A DNA stretch of 64,000 bases from Chryseobacterium sp. (GTDB taxonomy: Bacteria > Bacteroidota > Bacteroidia > Flavobacteriales > Weeksellaceae): NCBI RefSeq assembly GCF_019236175.1, contig NZ_JAFAJM010000014.1:62001-126000 (forward strand). The letters are read 5' to 3'. Under the pieces are notes generated by a model. It saw only the letters and a program-made list of their open reading frames with translations. It made no database searches and was not told where the DNA came from. Positions 18,829-26,565 of the stretch are shown in pieces; position 1 is the first letter of the stretch, and the number at the start of each line of letters is the position of its first letter. The translations under genes and the position numbers were made by a program.

Positions 18829-18972
18829 GATCTTCCCTATAAAAAGTTTTCTAAAGGCAATTTTTCTTTTATTATGCTTCAAATAATACCTCTAAAATTT
18901 GTCTACAGCGGAAGAAAAATGATAATATTGCAAGCGAAAACTAAATGATAAAAAAGAGAACCCCAACGAAAC

Positions 18973-18997
18973 ATAGGGTAAACCGGGTTTATCCTAT
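18973..18997. promoter_or_regulatory. 25-bp near-palindrome upstream of fabF
   Basis: Arms ATAGGGTAAACC and GGTTTATCCTAT around a central G match at 11 of 12 positions. It lies 35-59 bp before the fabF start, a typical operator position. No T tract follows, so it is not a terminator. A regulator of fatty-acid synthesis is a candidate binder; none is named by the sequence. Confidence 0.6.
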
Positions 18998-19031
18998 TGA
19001 AATCTTATCTATTTAAAATTAGTAACTACGT

Positions 19032-20273
19032 ATGAAAAGAGTTGTCATTACAGGATTAGGCGCAGTGACGCCTTTGGGAAATAATGTCGAAGATTTTTGG
19101 CAAAACAGTATTAAAGGAGTCAGCGGTGCAGGATTAATTACTTATTTCGATACAGAGAAGTTTAAGGTACATTTTGCCTGCGAGGTAAAGAATTTTGATC
19201 CTAAGGTTTACCTGACTCATAATGAAATTAAGAGAAGTGACCTGTTTACACAATATGCGATGTATGCTTCTTCAGAAGCAATTCAGGATTCCGGCTTGGA
19301 GCTGGAAAAAATGAATCCTTTCGATACCGGAGTAATCTGGGGAACCGGACAAGGAGGAATGTGGACTTTTGAAAAAGAGGTTATGGATTTCGCACAAGGT
19401 GACGGCACCCCGCGTTTCAACCCATTTTTCGTTCCTAAATTTATTGCCAATATGGCATCGGGAATGATTTCCATGAAATACGGTCTTCAGGGAATCAACT
19501 ACACCACAGTTTCAGCATGTGCTACAGGAAACACAGCATTAATGGATGCTTTCAACTATATCCGTCTTGGAAAAGCGAAAGTAATCATCAGTGGTGGTTC
19601 TGAAGCCGCTATTACTCCGGCTTCCATAGGGGGATTCTCTATTATGAAAGCAATGTCTACCAGAAATGATGATTTCGCTTCAGCCAGCCGTCCTTATGAT
19701 GCAGACAGAGACGGTTTTGTTATGGGTGAAGGTGCAGGAGCATTAGTTCTTGAAGAATATGAACACGCAGTAGCGAGAGGCGCAAAAATCTATGCAGAAT
19801 TAGCAGGGGCAGCAATGACTGCAGATGCTTATCATATGACCGCACCTCATCCGGAAGGAGTTGGAGCGATCAAAGCGATGCAATTAGCTGTGAAAGAAGC
19901 AGGTGTCAACATGGAAGATATAGATTATATTAATCCACATGCCACTTCTACGCCACTGGGAGATTTAATTGAACTGAAAGCAATCAATGCTGCTTTTAAA
20001 GGAAGCAAAAATCTTGATATCAGTGCTACAAAATCTATGACAGGACATTTATTAGGTGCTGCAGGCGCTGTGGAGGCCATCCTTTCGATCAAAGCTATTC
20101 AACATAGTATTATCCCGCCAACGATCAATCTTCATCATATTGATGAGAATATTCCACAGGATATTAATATTGTTTTTGGAGAGGCAAAGGAAAAAGAGAT
20201 CAATTTTGCATTGAGCAATGCCTTCGGATTTGGAGGCCATAATGCTACTGTAGTTTTCAAAAAGTTTAGATAA
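19032..20273 (+). CDS. fabF: Beta-ketoacyl-ACP synthase II
   Basis: The 413-aa protein has the complete KAS II catalytic triad: Cys163 in VSACATGN, His303 in NPHATSTPLGD and His339 in TGHLLGAAGAVEA. It condenses malonyl-ACP with acyl-ACP in fatty-acid elongation. The usual neighbour acpP is not nearby, so this may be a second, specialised copy. A near-palindrome sits in its leader, and a terminator follows, so it is a single-gene unit. Its proximity to a thiolase on the same strand with a 203-bp gap may be only loosely functional. Confidence 0.92.
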   Translation: MKRVVITGLGAVTPLGNNVEDFWQNSIKGVSGAGLITYFDTEKFKVHFACEVKNFDPKVYLTHNEIKRSDLFTQYAMYASSEAIQDSGLELEKMNPFDTGVIWGTGQGGMWTFEKEVMDFAQGDGTPRFNPFFVPKFIANMASGMISMKYGLQGINYTTVSACATGNTALMDAFNYIRLGKAKVIISGGSEAAITPASIGGFSIMKAMSTRNDDFASASRPYDADRDGFVMGEGAGALVLEEYEHAVARGAKIYAELAGAAMTADAYHMTAPHPEGVGAIKAMQLAVKEAGVNMEDIDYINPHATSTPLGDLIELKAINAAFKGSKNLDISATKSMTGHLLGAAGAVEAILSIKAIQHSIIPPTINLHHIDENIPQDINIVFGEAKEKEINFALSNAFGFGGHNATVVFKKFR

Positions 20274-20295
20274 TCCTGAAACAAAAATAATCTTT

Positions 20296-20324
20296 AATCC
20301 TTGTGTCTTACACAGGGATTTTTT
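20296..20324 (+). terminator. Intrinsic terminator of fabF
   Basis: Arms AATCCTTGTG and CACAGGGATT (one G-U pair) with a 5-nt loop, followed by a T run. Confidence 0.8.
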
Positions 20325-20361
20325 TATTTCAAGAAACATTATTCCGGCATACATCCTAAAA

Positions 20362-20382
20362 AAGCAGCCCAACCGGCTGCTT
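20362..20382 (-). terminator. Terminator of porin/Dabb/cupin operon
   Basis: Perfect 8-bp arms AAGCAGCC and GGCTGCTT with a CAACC loop; an A run at its left edge gives a T tract on the minus strand. It lies about 50 bp after the stop of the cupin-like gene. Confidence 0.75.
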
Positions 20383-20433
20383 CAAAAACATAACGAATCT
20401 ATATATACTCTGTAAAAAGAGCTGTATTAAAAA

Positions 20434-20913
20434 CTATTGCGCATCAGGCACGAAAAAATCGTCGGCATTTTCTGAAATCGGAATATAAAGCCTTTCCCAT
20501 TCTTTACTTTTCACCATATCCCAGCTATGCCCTGTTCCTTTAAGATCTTCAGCAAGAAGCACCACCCCCGGCTTAATGATAAAAGTAGAACCATCGGTTA
20601 CTTTAAATCTGATATTCCCTTTGATGGTGATCACATATTGCCTTCTGGGTGCAGGATGGGCATTTTTTTCCCACTCTTCGGTCTTATTGCTCATCCAGAA
20701 AGTGGTCGTATTCATGTGTTTAAGCGTCGGAATCTTTCCTTTTTCGAAAGAACATGAGCCATCCGGATTATTAATTAACCGTATGGCAGGAATAAACGCT
20801 GTAGATTCTTCCGGGGTTACACTTACATTTTTATGGTTTTTATGCTGTCCATTCATAAACCCTAAGTTACTTAATGCTAAAACAAGGCTTAGCCCTTTAA
20901 TGATATTTTTCAT
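20434..20913 (-). CDS. Secreted cupin-like protein
   Basis: The 159-aa protein has a signal peptide ending near FMNGQ. The mature part has a cupin-like beta pattern: APRRQYVITIKGNIRFKVTDG, then FIIKPGVVLLAEDLKGTGH, where the His residues could bind a metal. Cupins of this type are seen in many small periplasmic proteins of unknown substrate. It is the last gene of a three-gene unit, porin, Dabb, cupin, with a 20-bp gap. All three are exported, suggesting a shared envelope or stress role. No enzymatic function can be assigned. Confidence 0.65.
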   Translation of the reverse strand: MKNIIKGLSLVLALSNLGFMNGQHKNHKNVSVTPEESTAFIPAIRLINNPDGSCSFEKGKIPTLKHMNTTTFWMSNKTEEWEKNAHPAPRRQYVITIKGNIRFKVTDGSTFIIKPGVVLLAEDLKGTGHSWDMVKSKEWERLYIPISENADDFFVPDAQ

Positions 20914-20933
20914 TATAAATTTAAATTTTATTT

Positions 20934-21353
20934 TTAATTATATATGGTATCGTGAACCAACATTCTATCAAAGAATGGTTTATATTTTTGAACCAATGCA
21001 AGATGTTCAGGAAGCTGGCCATAAGCTTCCAGTTCTTCCAGGCTGTCAAATTCCATAGAGGCATTATAGGTGAATGTATTATCCAGAACATTTCTCGGGC
21101 TGGATGCTGCAGGCTTTCCATAACGCAGATTTTTCTGATAGGGAAGTTTTTTAAGACCTTCAAAAAAATTTTCAAAATCTTTAATCTCTGAGGCTGAAAG
21201 ATCTTTTTTCAGCCAGAATAGCAAATAATGGAAGTACACTTTTTTCTTTTTTATAGGGTTAAACATCGGCAAAGCAGAGGCTAACATATTTCCGGAAACA
21301 ACTAACAAAGCTGAAGCCTGTACTGAACTGAATAAAAATTTTCTTCTTTCCAT
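20934..21353 (-). CDS. Exported Dabb-domain (stress-responsive A/B barrel) protein
   Basis: The 139-aa protein starts MERRKFLFSSVQASALLVVSG, a twin-arginine-like or Sec signal. The mature region, KKKVYFHYLLFWLKKDLS, then FEGLKKLPYQKNLRYG and LEAYGQLPEHLALVQKYKPFFDR, fits the Dabb dimeric alpha/beta barrel, which begins with a strand ending in HxVxFxxK-like sequence. Dabb proteins bind small ligands or catalyse reactions on aromatic or polyketide-like compounds; most are of unknown function. It lies 12 bp after the porin gene in the same operon. The signal peptide is unusual for a Dabb protein. Confidence 0.75.
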   Translation of the reverse strand: MERRKFLFSSVQASALLVVSGNMLASALPMFNPIKKKKVYFHYLLFWLKKDLSASEIKDFENFFEGLKKLPYQKNLRYGKPAASSPRNVLDNTFTYNASMEFDSLEELEAYGQLPEHLALVQKYKPFFDRMLVHDTIYN

Positions 21354-21365
21354 AGTCGGTTATTT

Positions 21366-22694
21366 TTAGTTAAAATCTATTCTGTATTTAAGGACAAACT
21401 GCCATTTTCTATCGGAAACGACTGCATTATTCGAAGGATCGTTCATATATACGGGTCTGTTCTGGGCATCGAAGGTTAATCTGGATGACATTCCGTTCAT
21501 AAGCAATGATATTCCGGCATCATAGACAACAGCATTATCGTGAAGCCCTTTTAAGTCGGACAGCTGAATTCCCACCGCAGGCTGAAGCTGAAGGTTTTTC
21601 TTTTCTTTATCTAAATAAGGAAGGGTTCCTCCTAATTGTACATAATAAGTATTTCCTGTTCCTATAACCGGCATTGCATTTCCTGCACCATTGAGACTGG
21701 CTTGTGTAACATCTACCGAAGTTGCGGGATTATTCGTCCCTACATAACGGATATAATTAGGACCATAGTCATTATGCATCGCCATTCCATATGCACTTAT
21801 TGACGTTCCTTTCTCTTTATTTAAAGGAGCATCATAAAATAGGTCTACCGCAAAGCTCTTCATATCATCATTCACGGTATTTTTAGCAGCATCTTTATGC
21901 CATAAAGCATTGTGGATATAATCAAAACCAGCTCCTAAGCTCAGTACATTCTTTTTCCCTACATAGGTTCCTGAATTAAAAGGTGTTGAAATATTTTCTT
22001 TATCAAAAAAAGCATATCTGAAATACCCGGAGAAGTCTTTGCCTGGAGAATTCTTACTGAAAGTCGCTACATCAAATTTAGGATCTGAAGTCGCCATACT
22101 ATAAGGATCAGCAACAACCAATCGATAATCAAATCTTCCCAGCTGACCTTTCACATATGCACTCAGCTCACGTACCGTATAATCAGTAGCACCTGCGTTA
22201 GCTGTTGCATAAGCGGGCAAATCATAAAGTAATGTATTTAAAGGACCGGTAGTAAATCTTGAAAGTCCTCTCCATGTAGAACGTCCTGCCCCGAAAGCGA
22301 TTTTATCACTGAAAGAATATTCCGCATAAGCATCCAGTAGATCAAAGTAATTACTTGCTTTTGCATTGACATTGACATTGGTGGTTCCGCCCTGTAGAAC
22401 AAACATTAATTTTTCAGTAGGCTTATAGGTCATTTTTACACGAACTCTGCGAAGAGAAAGATCAGAGGCATCTGATTTAGCTTCGTTGTTGATAAGACTT
22501 CCCGGATTAAGCTGAGCATATCTTGCCCATAATTCTGCATAACCACTTAAAGAGATATAGCGTGAATGTTCATCATTAAAATAATGGGTCAATCCCGGAT
22601 TATTAAAGTCATTTTTTTTCTGAGCTTCTAATTTCCCCGTGATTCCTAACAGGGCCAATAAAGCGATTCCCGTGCTGAAAGATCTTGTCTTCAT
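21366..22694 (-). CDS. Outer-membrane porin-like beta-barrel protein
   Basis: The 442-aa protein has a signal peptide ending EAQKK. The mature sequence is rich in alternating aromatic strands: SLSGYAELWARYAQL, SLRRVRVKMTYKP, DLLDAYAEYSFSDKIAFGAGRS and a final WQFVLKYRIDFN, ending in an outer-membrane-type strand. RRVRVKM and the overall layout resemble phosphate-selective (OprO/OprP-like) porins. It heads an operon with Dabb and cupin genes and is divergent from a two-component system. Direct repeats upstream of its -7 box suggest activation by that response regulator. The solute is unknown. Confidence 0.75.
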   Translation of the reverse strand: MKTRSFSTGIALLALLGITGKLEAQKKNDFNNPGLTHYFNDEHSRYISLSGYAELWARYAQLNPGSLINNEAKSDASDLSLRRVRVKMTYKPTEKLMFVLQGGTTNVNVNAKASNYFDLLDAYAEYSFSDKIAFGAGRSTWRGLSRFTTGPLNTLLYDLPAYATANAGATDYTVRELSAYVKGQLGRFDYRLVVADPYSMATSDPKFDVATFSKNSPGKDFSGYFRYAFFDKENISTPFNSGTYVGKKNVLSLGAGFDYIHNALWHKDAAKNTVNDDMKSFAVDLFYDAPLNKEKGTSISAYGMAMHNDYGPNYIRYVGTNNPATSVDVTQASLNGAGNAMPVIGTGNTYYVQLGGTLPYLDKEKKNLQLQPAVGIQLSDLKGLHDNAVVYDAGISLLMNGMSSRLTFDAQNRPVYMNDPSNNAVVSDRKWQFVLKYRIDFN

Positions 22695-22733
22695 ATTTTT
22701 CTGTTCTAATCTTTTTTGTTGATTTCAACGGGA

Positions 22734-22741
22734 CAAAATTA
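22734..22741 (-). promoter_or_regulatory. -7 box of porin operon
   Basis: Reads TAATTTTG on the minus strand, a perfect TAnnTTTG, about 40 bp before the porin ATG. The direct repeats at 22765-22804 lie 24-63 bp upstream of it. Confidence 0.6.
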
Positions 22742-22764
22742 GATCGGGAAGCTCCCCTCCGTTA

Positions 22765-22804
22765 TTAGAAATCTATTAGAAACCTTTTAGAAAACTATTA
22801 AAAG
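22765..22804. promoter_or_regulatory. Four 7-bp direct repeats with 11-bp period: likely response-regulator box
   Basis: TTAGAAA occurs at 22765, 22776 and 22787, and TTAAAAG at 22798, each separated by 4 bp. Heptamers at 11-bp intervals are the classic arrangement bound by OmpR/PhoB-family regulators. They lie between the porin operon and the OmpR-type regulator gene, just upstream of the porin -7 box. Confidence 0.75.
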
Positions 22805-22838
22805 CGTTAATCTGCTACCATAAAAAGAAAATAAGAAA

Positions 22839-22846
22839 TACCTTTG
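22839..22846 (+). promoter_or_regulatory. -7 box of two-component operon
   Basis: TACCTTTG matches TAnnTTTG, leaving an 87-nt stretch to the ATG of the response regulator. The heptamer repeats are 35-74 bp upstream, so they could also act on this promoter. Confidence 0.5.
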
Positions 22847-22933
22847 CAAAGGGCTTTAGGAAAGCTGGAAATCAATATTTTAAAAACAAAATACCGAACT
22901 GAATATCAGCCTTCAATCCTGTAATATTTCCTT

Positions 22934-23620
22934 ATGAGAATTTTAATAATAGAAGATAATTCACGAGTTTCAAGTCTGTTAAAGCGCGGGTTAGAAAGCC
23001 AGAGCTATCAGGTATATATTTCTGAAGATGCGGAGGATGCTATTGCGCTGCTTGGTAAACTAACTTTTGATCTGGCTATTACAGATATTATGCTTCCTAA
23101 AATGAATGGTATAGACTTGTGTAAATTCGTTAAACAGAAATATCCAGATTTACCGATTATCATGCTTACTGCATTGGGAACCATTGATGAGAAAGTAGAA
23201 GGATTTGATGCCGGAGCGGATGACTATATGGTAAAACCATTTGAAATACGAGAGCTTTTTGTCAGAATAAAAGCCATTCTTCAAAGAAGCTCAAATAAGA
23301 ACAGAGAAACCTATCTCAGTGATCTGGAATATCATGATCTTAAGATTAATAGAAAAATTAATCGGGTCTTCAGAAATAATGAAGAAATAGAACTTACTCC
23401 AAAAGAATTCAAACTTCTGGTCTTTCTCGTAAGTAATGCTGAAAGAATTCTCACCCGTGAAGAAATTGCAGATAATGTATGGGGCAATCATTTTGATACG
23501 GGAACCAACTATATTGATGTGTACATTGCCTACTTACGAAAAAAAATAGACAAGAATTTTGATACTAAACTTATTCACACCAAACCGGGTGTAGGATTTA
23601 TTTTTGCTTCACAATTATGA
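22934..23620 (+). CDS. OmpR family response regulator
   Basis: The 228-aa protein has a receiver domain with the acidic pocket IIEDN, phosphoacceptor Asp51 in ITDIMLPKMNG and Lys101 in MVKPF. A winged-helix DNA-binding domain (about 130-225) follows, with EIELTPKEFKLLVFL, ILTREEIADNVW and YIDVYIAYLRKKID. It overlaps the histidine kinase gene by 4 bp (ATGA), so the two are a cognate pair. The repeats in its leader region and the divergent porin operon are its probable targets. Confidence 0.94.
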   Translation: MRILIIEDNSRVSSLLKRGLESQSYQVYISEDAEDAIALLGKLTFDLAITDIMLPKMNGIDLCKFVKQKYPDLPIIMLTALGTIDEKVEGFDAGADDYMVKPFEIRELFVRIKAILQRSSNKNRETYLSDLEYHDLKINRKINRVFRNNEEIELTPKEFKLLVFLVSNAERILTREEIADNVWGNHFDTGTNYIDVYIAYLRKKIDKNFDTKLIHTKPGVGFIFASQL

Positions 23621-24996
23621 AAATAGCCACCAGAACAGCATTAATTTACGCCATTCTCACCGCAGGCATTCTCTTTATGTTTGCTTATGTACTGTATGTT
23701 GTCTCTGAAAAAAACAGGGAAGATGAGTTTAATGATCGTTTGGGATATAAAGTCATCTGGCGTTCTGAGTTTATTTTTGATGTCCGGATCAGTGATGAAA
23801 AAATCCGTGAACTGCATCAAAGAAACCAGAGATTATTGAATGAGGCTGATATCAGCGTTTATAACAGTAAAAAAGAGTTGACCTTTACAGATATTCCCCC
23901 ATTGAAAAGCAATGAAAAGTATCTTGATAAAATCATTAAATCCAATAAAAATAGAATATTCTGGCAGCAAGGTGACCGCCAATACATTGCTATTAAATTC
24001 AAATCAGCTGGGGAAGATTATTATATCATCGGAAGTGCTGTAGATGTAACAGGAAATGCCCATATAGCAGAGTTTAAAAAAGATATTATCATCATTTATA
24101 TCAGCTCGGTTATTGTTATTTTTATCATCGGGTTTCTTTTTTCCTACTATACTTTAAAACCTTTAAAAGATATCATTCTTCAAATCCGCGATATTTCAGA
24201 ACATAATCTCAACCAACGCCTTGATGTTCCGAAGGCCAAAGATGAAATTTACGAGCTTACAGAAACTTTTAACTCCACTTTTAACAGGCTGGAGAAGTCA
24301 TTTAATAATCATAAACAATTTGTGACGACCATTTCTCATGAATTCCGCACTCCGCTTTCTACCCTGATTGCAGAGCTGGAGCTGGCAAAAGAATTGAATG
24401 TAACATTGGATGATTATAAACTTTCCATTGATAATGCGCTTCAGGATGCCAATGATGCTTCAGAACTTTCATCGGCACTTTTAGATTTCGCAAGAGCCAG
24501 TTATGACGTTTCACAAATCAGTTTTACTAATATCCGTTTAGATGAAATCTTGGCAGAAGCCAAACTGGCACTGATCAAAAAAAACACCCATTATAAAATC
24601 GGAATCAATTATATCAGTAATGATGAAGAGGAAAGCAATTACGATGGGTATGGTAACCCTTATCTATTACAGGTTGCTTTTTCAAATCTTATGGAAAATG
24701 CCTGTAAATACTCCAAAGATAAAGGCTGCCGGGTAGAAATTGAAGCACACCGCTCGTCGGTAAAAATTCGTTTTGTAGATTACGGAGTTGGCATATCAGA
24801 ACAGGATCTCACAAAAATATTTGAATTGTTTTACAGAGGTTCCAATAAAAACTTTGAAAAGGGAAACGGAATCGGATTATCTATTGTGAAAAGAATTGTA
24901 GAAATTCATGAAGGAAACCTGTATGTAGACTCTGAGATTTCTCAGGGAAGTACATTTACCATAGAATTCTCTTCTAAAAATAAAAAAGCAGTCTGA
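23617..24996 (+). CDS. Membrane sensor histidine kinase
   Basis: The 459-aa protein has transmembrane helices at about 8-29 and 157-178 enclosing a periplasmic sensor of roughly 125 residues, then a HAMP linker, HisKA with His241 in TTISHEFRTPLSTL, and an ATPase domain with NLMENACKYSK (N box), DYGVGI (G1) and GNGIGLSIVKRI (G2). It autophosphorylates and transfers phosphate to the regulator encoded immediately upstream. The signal is unknown; the divergent outer-membrane porin suggests an envelope or nutrient cue. Its stop codon is inside the terminator palindrome. Confidence 0.94.
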   Translation: MKIATRTALIYAILTAGILFMFAYVLYVVSEKNREDEFNDRLGYKVIWRSEFIFDVRISDEKIRELHQRNQRLLNEADISVYNSKKELTFTDIPPLKSNEKYLDKIIKSNKNRIFWQQGDRQYIAIKFKSAGEDYYIIGSAVDVTGNAHIAEFKKDIIIIYISSVIVIFIIGFLFSYYTLKPLKDIILQIRDISEHNLNQRLDVPKAKDEIYELTETFNSTFNRLEKSFNNHKQFVTTISHEFRTPLSTLIAELELAKELNVTLDDYKLSIDNALQDANDASELSSALLDFARASYDVSQISFTNIRLDEILAEAKLALIKKNTHYKIGINYISNDEEESNYDGYGNPYLLQVAFSNLMENACKYSKDKGCRVEIEAHRSSVKIRFVDYGVGISEQDLTKIFELFYRGSNKNFEKGNGIGLSIVKRIVEIHEGNLYVDSEISQGSTFTIEFSSKNKKAV

Positions 24997-25010
24997 TCAG
25001 ACTGCTTTTT
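24983..25010. terminator. Bidirectional terminator, perfect 28-bp palindrome
   Basis: A continuous perfect palindrome, five A, GCAGTCTGA and its complement, five T. It serves the histidine kinase gene and the convergent L,D-transpeptidase gene. The TGA stop of the kinase (24994-24996) is part of the stem. Confidence 0.9.
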
Positions 25011-25013
25011 CGT

Positions 25014-25772
25014 TTATGCTTTTAACCATTCCGAAGAGGAAAGGTAATTTTGATCAGGATAATAGATGAATAATAAATTTCTGCCTTTTATCGTATTAAT
25101 CATTGCTTGTGACAGTTCTCTGGGTACTGCAGGACAGCCCCAGCTTCTTCCGATTCTTTTGTGTACTGCGGCAAATGCATCACTTACATAATCTGCTCCA
25201 TGCATCACAATAGCTCTTTTATACGCTGCATCATTAAATCCTTTATCCATTCCTAATAATCTCAACGAATACCCGTTATCTCCCTGATACGTTGCATCTG
25301 TGATATAAAATCCCATGCTGCTCTGTCGCGAACTTTCCGTGTTAGAAAAATTCGTGGCAAATTCTTCGCCTGTATTTTTACCGTGGGCAACCAATGAGTT
25401 GAACAGTACTTTTTTGTCGTTAAGATCAATAATCCAAAGTCTTTTAGTATTGGAAGACATAGAAAAATCGCAAACAGTTAATAAATGAGACTCGTCCGTA
25501 AGCAGTCCTGCTTTCTTTAGATTTTCAAGTCCTGTTAATGCTTTCGAAAAAACTTCATAGTTCAGTTCATGTTCAGGATCAAATTCAATGGTTTTGTATA
25601 ATGCTTCTGCCGAAGATACTGCTGTAGTATTACTCTTCTCAGATTTCGTGTCTGTTACTCTTTCTGTTTTTGTTGTGGTGATACTTACACTCTTTACCTC
25701 TGCTCTCGGAGAAATGTAGAATGAAGTCGTCACCATGTAAAGAAGGCCTATTACGCCATAAAATCCTTTCAT
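25014..25772 (-). CDS. Murein L,D-transpeptidase-like protein (YkuD_2 type)
   Basis: The 252-aa protein has an N-terminal hydrophobic signal (about 1-20), a low-complexity Thr/Ser/Lys linker, and a catalytic region with LWIIDLNDKKVLFNSLVAHG, AIVMHGADYV and a terminal GRSWGCPAVP. The His and Cys of HGADY and SWGCPAVP match the YkuD_2 variant of the L,D-transpeptidase catalytic site (SHGC in the main family). Members crosslink or modify peptidoglycan in the periplasm. The domain is common as a single exported protein in Bacteroidota. Cys is conserved, so the enzyme is probably active. Confidence 0.85.
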   Translation of the reverse strand: MKGFYGVIGLLYMVTTSFYISPRAEVKSVSITTTKTERVTDTKSEKSNTTAVSSAEALYKTIEFDPEHELNYEVFSKALTGLENLKKAGLLTDESHLLTVCDFSMSSNTKRLWIIDLNDKKVLFNSLVAHGKNTGEEFATNFSNTESSRQSSMGFYITDATYQGDNGYSLRLLGMDKGFNDAAYKRAIVMHGADYVSDAFAAVHKRIGRSWGCPAVPRELSQAMINTIKGRNLLFIYYPDQNYLSSSEWLKA

Positions 25773-25880
25773 TCAATAATATATTAGTACCAAATTAGTG
25801 GGGCAAAATTATAAAAACATCGCTATCAGCCACTTATAAGTCTACAAAGTTTAACTGAATTTAAGAAACTTTAACGTCCT

Positions 25881-25916
25881 GATTCTGTGAAATAAAGCTC
25901 ATTATTTCACAGAATC
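25881..25916 (-). repeat. 15-bp perfect inverted repeat spanning the msrB stop codon
   Basis: Arms 25881-25895 and 25902-25916 are exact reverse complements with a 6-nt loop. The right arm encodes the last four residues and stop of MsrB. No T tract follows on the minus strand, so classical termination is doubtful; it may protect the 3' end or pause transcription. Confidence 0.7.
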
Positions 25917-26429
25917 GCCAACAAATTCCAGGCTGATAGAATTCATACAATACCTCAATCCTGTGGGTTTTGGACCATCATCAAACACGTGCCCCAAATG
26001 GGAATCACATCTCTTGCAAAGTACTTCTACTCTTTCCATTCCGTAGGTCTGATCTCTTTTATAATATACGCCTTCTTTATCAGCTTCAAAGAAGCTTGGC
26101 CATCCACAACTGCTGGAAAATTTTGAAGTGGAACGGAATAAATGATTACCACAAACAGCACAGTAATAATCTCCTAACTCATCAAACTCATTATATTTTC
26201 CAGTAAAAGCCCTTTCCGTTGCCGCTTCTCTAGCAATTGCATAAAGGTCCGGGGCAAGTATTTTTTTCCATTCGCTATTGGGGATATTCAGTTTCGTAGT
26301 ATCTGTTCTTGAGTAATATGGATTGCTTTTTGCTTCTTTATTTTCCATAGAAGTAATTTTAATAGGTTGCTGTTTCTGCGTACATCCCTGCAGAAGAATT
26401 AATATAATGGCTGAAAATAAAAATTTCAT
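25902..26429 (-). CDS. msrB: Peptide-methionine (R)-S-oxide reductase, lipoprotein form
   Basis: The 175-aa protein starts MKFLFSAIILILLQGC; Cys16 is a lipobox Cys, so the enzyme is anchored in the envelope. An upstream in-frame start adds 14 residues that break the signal and is rejected. The MsrB domain has zinc-binding pairs C90/C93 (YYCAVC) and C138/C141 (LCKRC), SCGWPSF, and the catalytic Cys161 in GLRYCMNS. It reduces methionine-R-sulfoxide in periplasmic proteins. Length without the signal is normal for the family. Confidence 0.94.
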   Translation of the reverse strand: MKFLFSAIILILLQGCTQKQQPIKITSMENKEAKSNPYYSRTDTTKLNIPNSEWKKILAPDLYAIAREAATERAFTGKYNEFDELGDYYCAVCGNHLFRSTSKFSSSCGWPSFFEADKEGVYYKRDQTYGMERVEVLCKRCDSHLGHVFDDGPKPTGLRYCMNSISLEFVGDSVK

Positions 26430-26526
26430 CAAAATTTTAAATGTCTTATATCTTAGCCACAAAACAAACATGTAAGGGAGCTAAACTCTTTACAATAAAA
26501 CTTTTGCGTCTTTTGTGGTTCAAATA

Positions 26527-26560
26527 TTGGATGATTTGATAACCAAATTTAGTAAATTTG
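26527..26560 (+). promoter_or_regulatory. Promoter of DUF445 gene
   Basis: TTG at 26527-26529, a 23-bp spacer, then TAAATTTG at 26553-26560, a perfect -7 box. The chosen ATG is at 26566, only 5 bp later, so the transcript would be nearly leaderless. Confidence 0.45.
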
Positions 26561-26565
26561 AGAAT

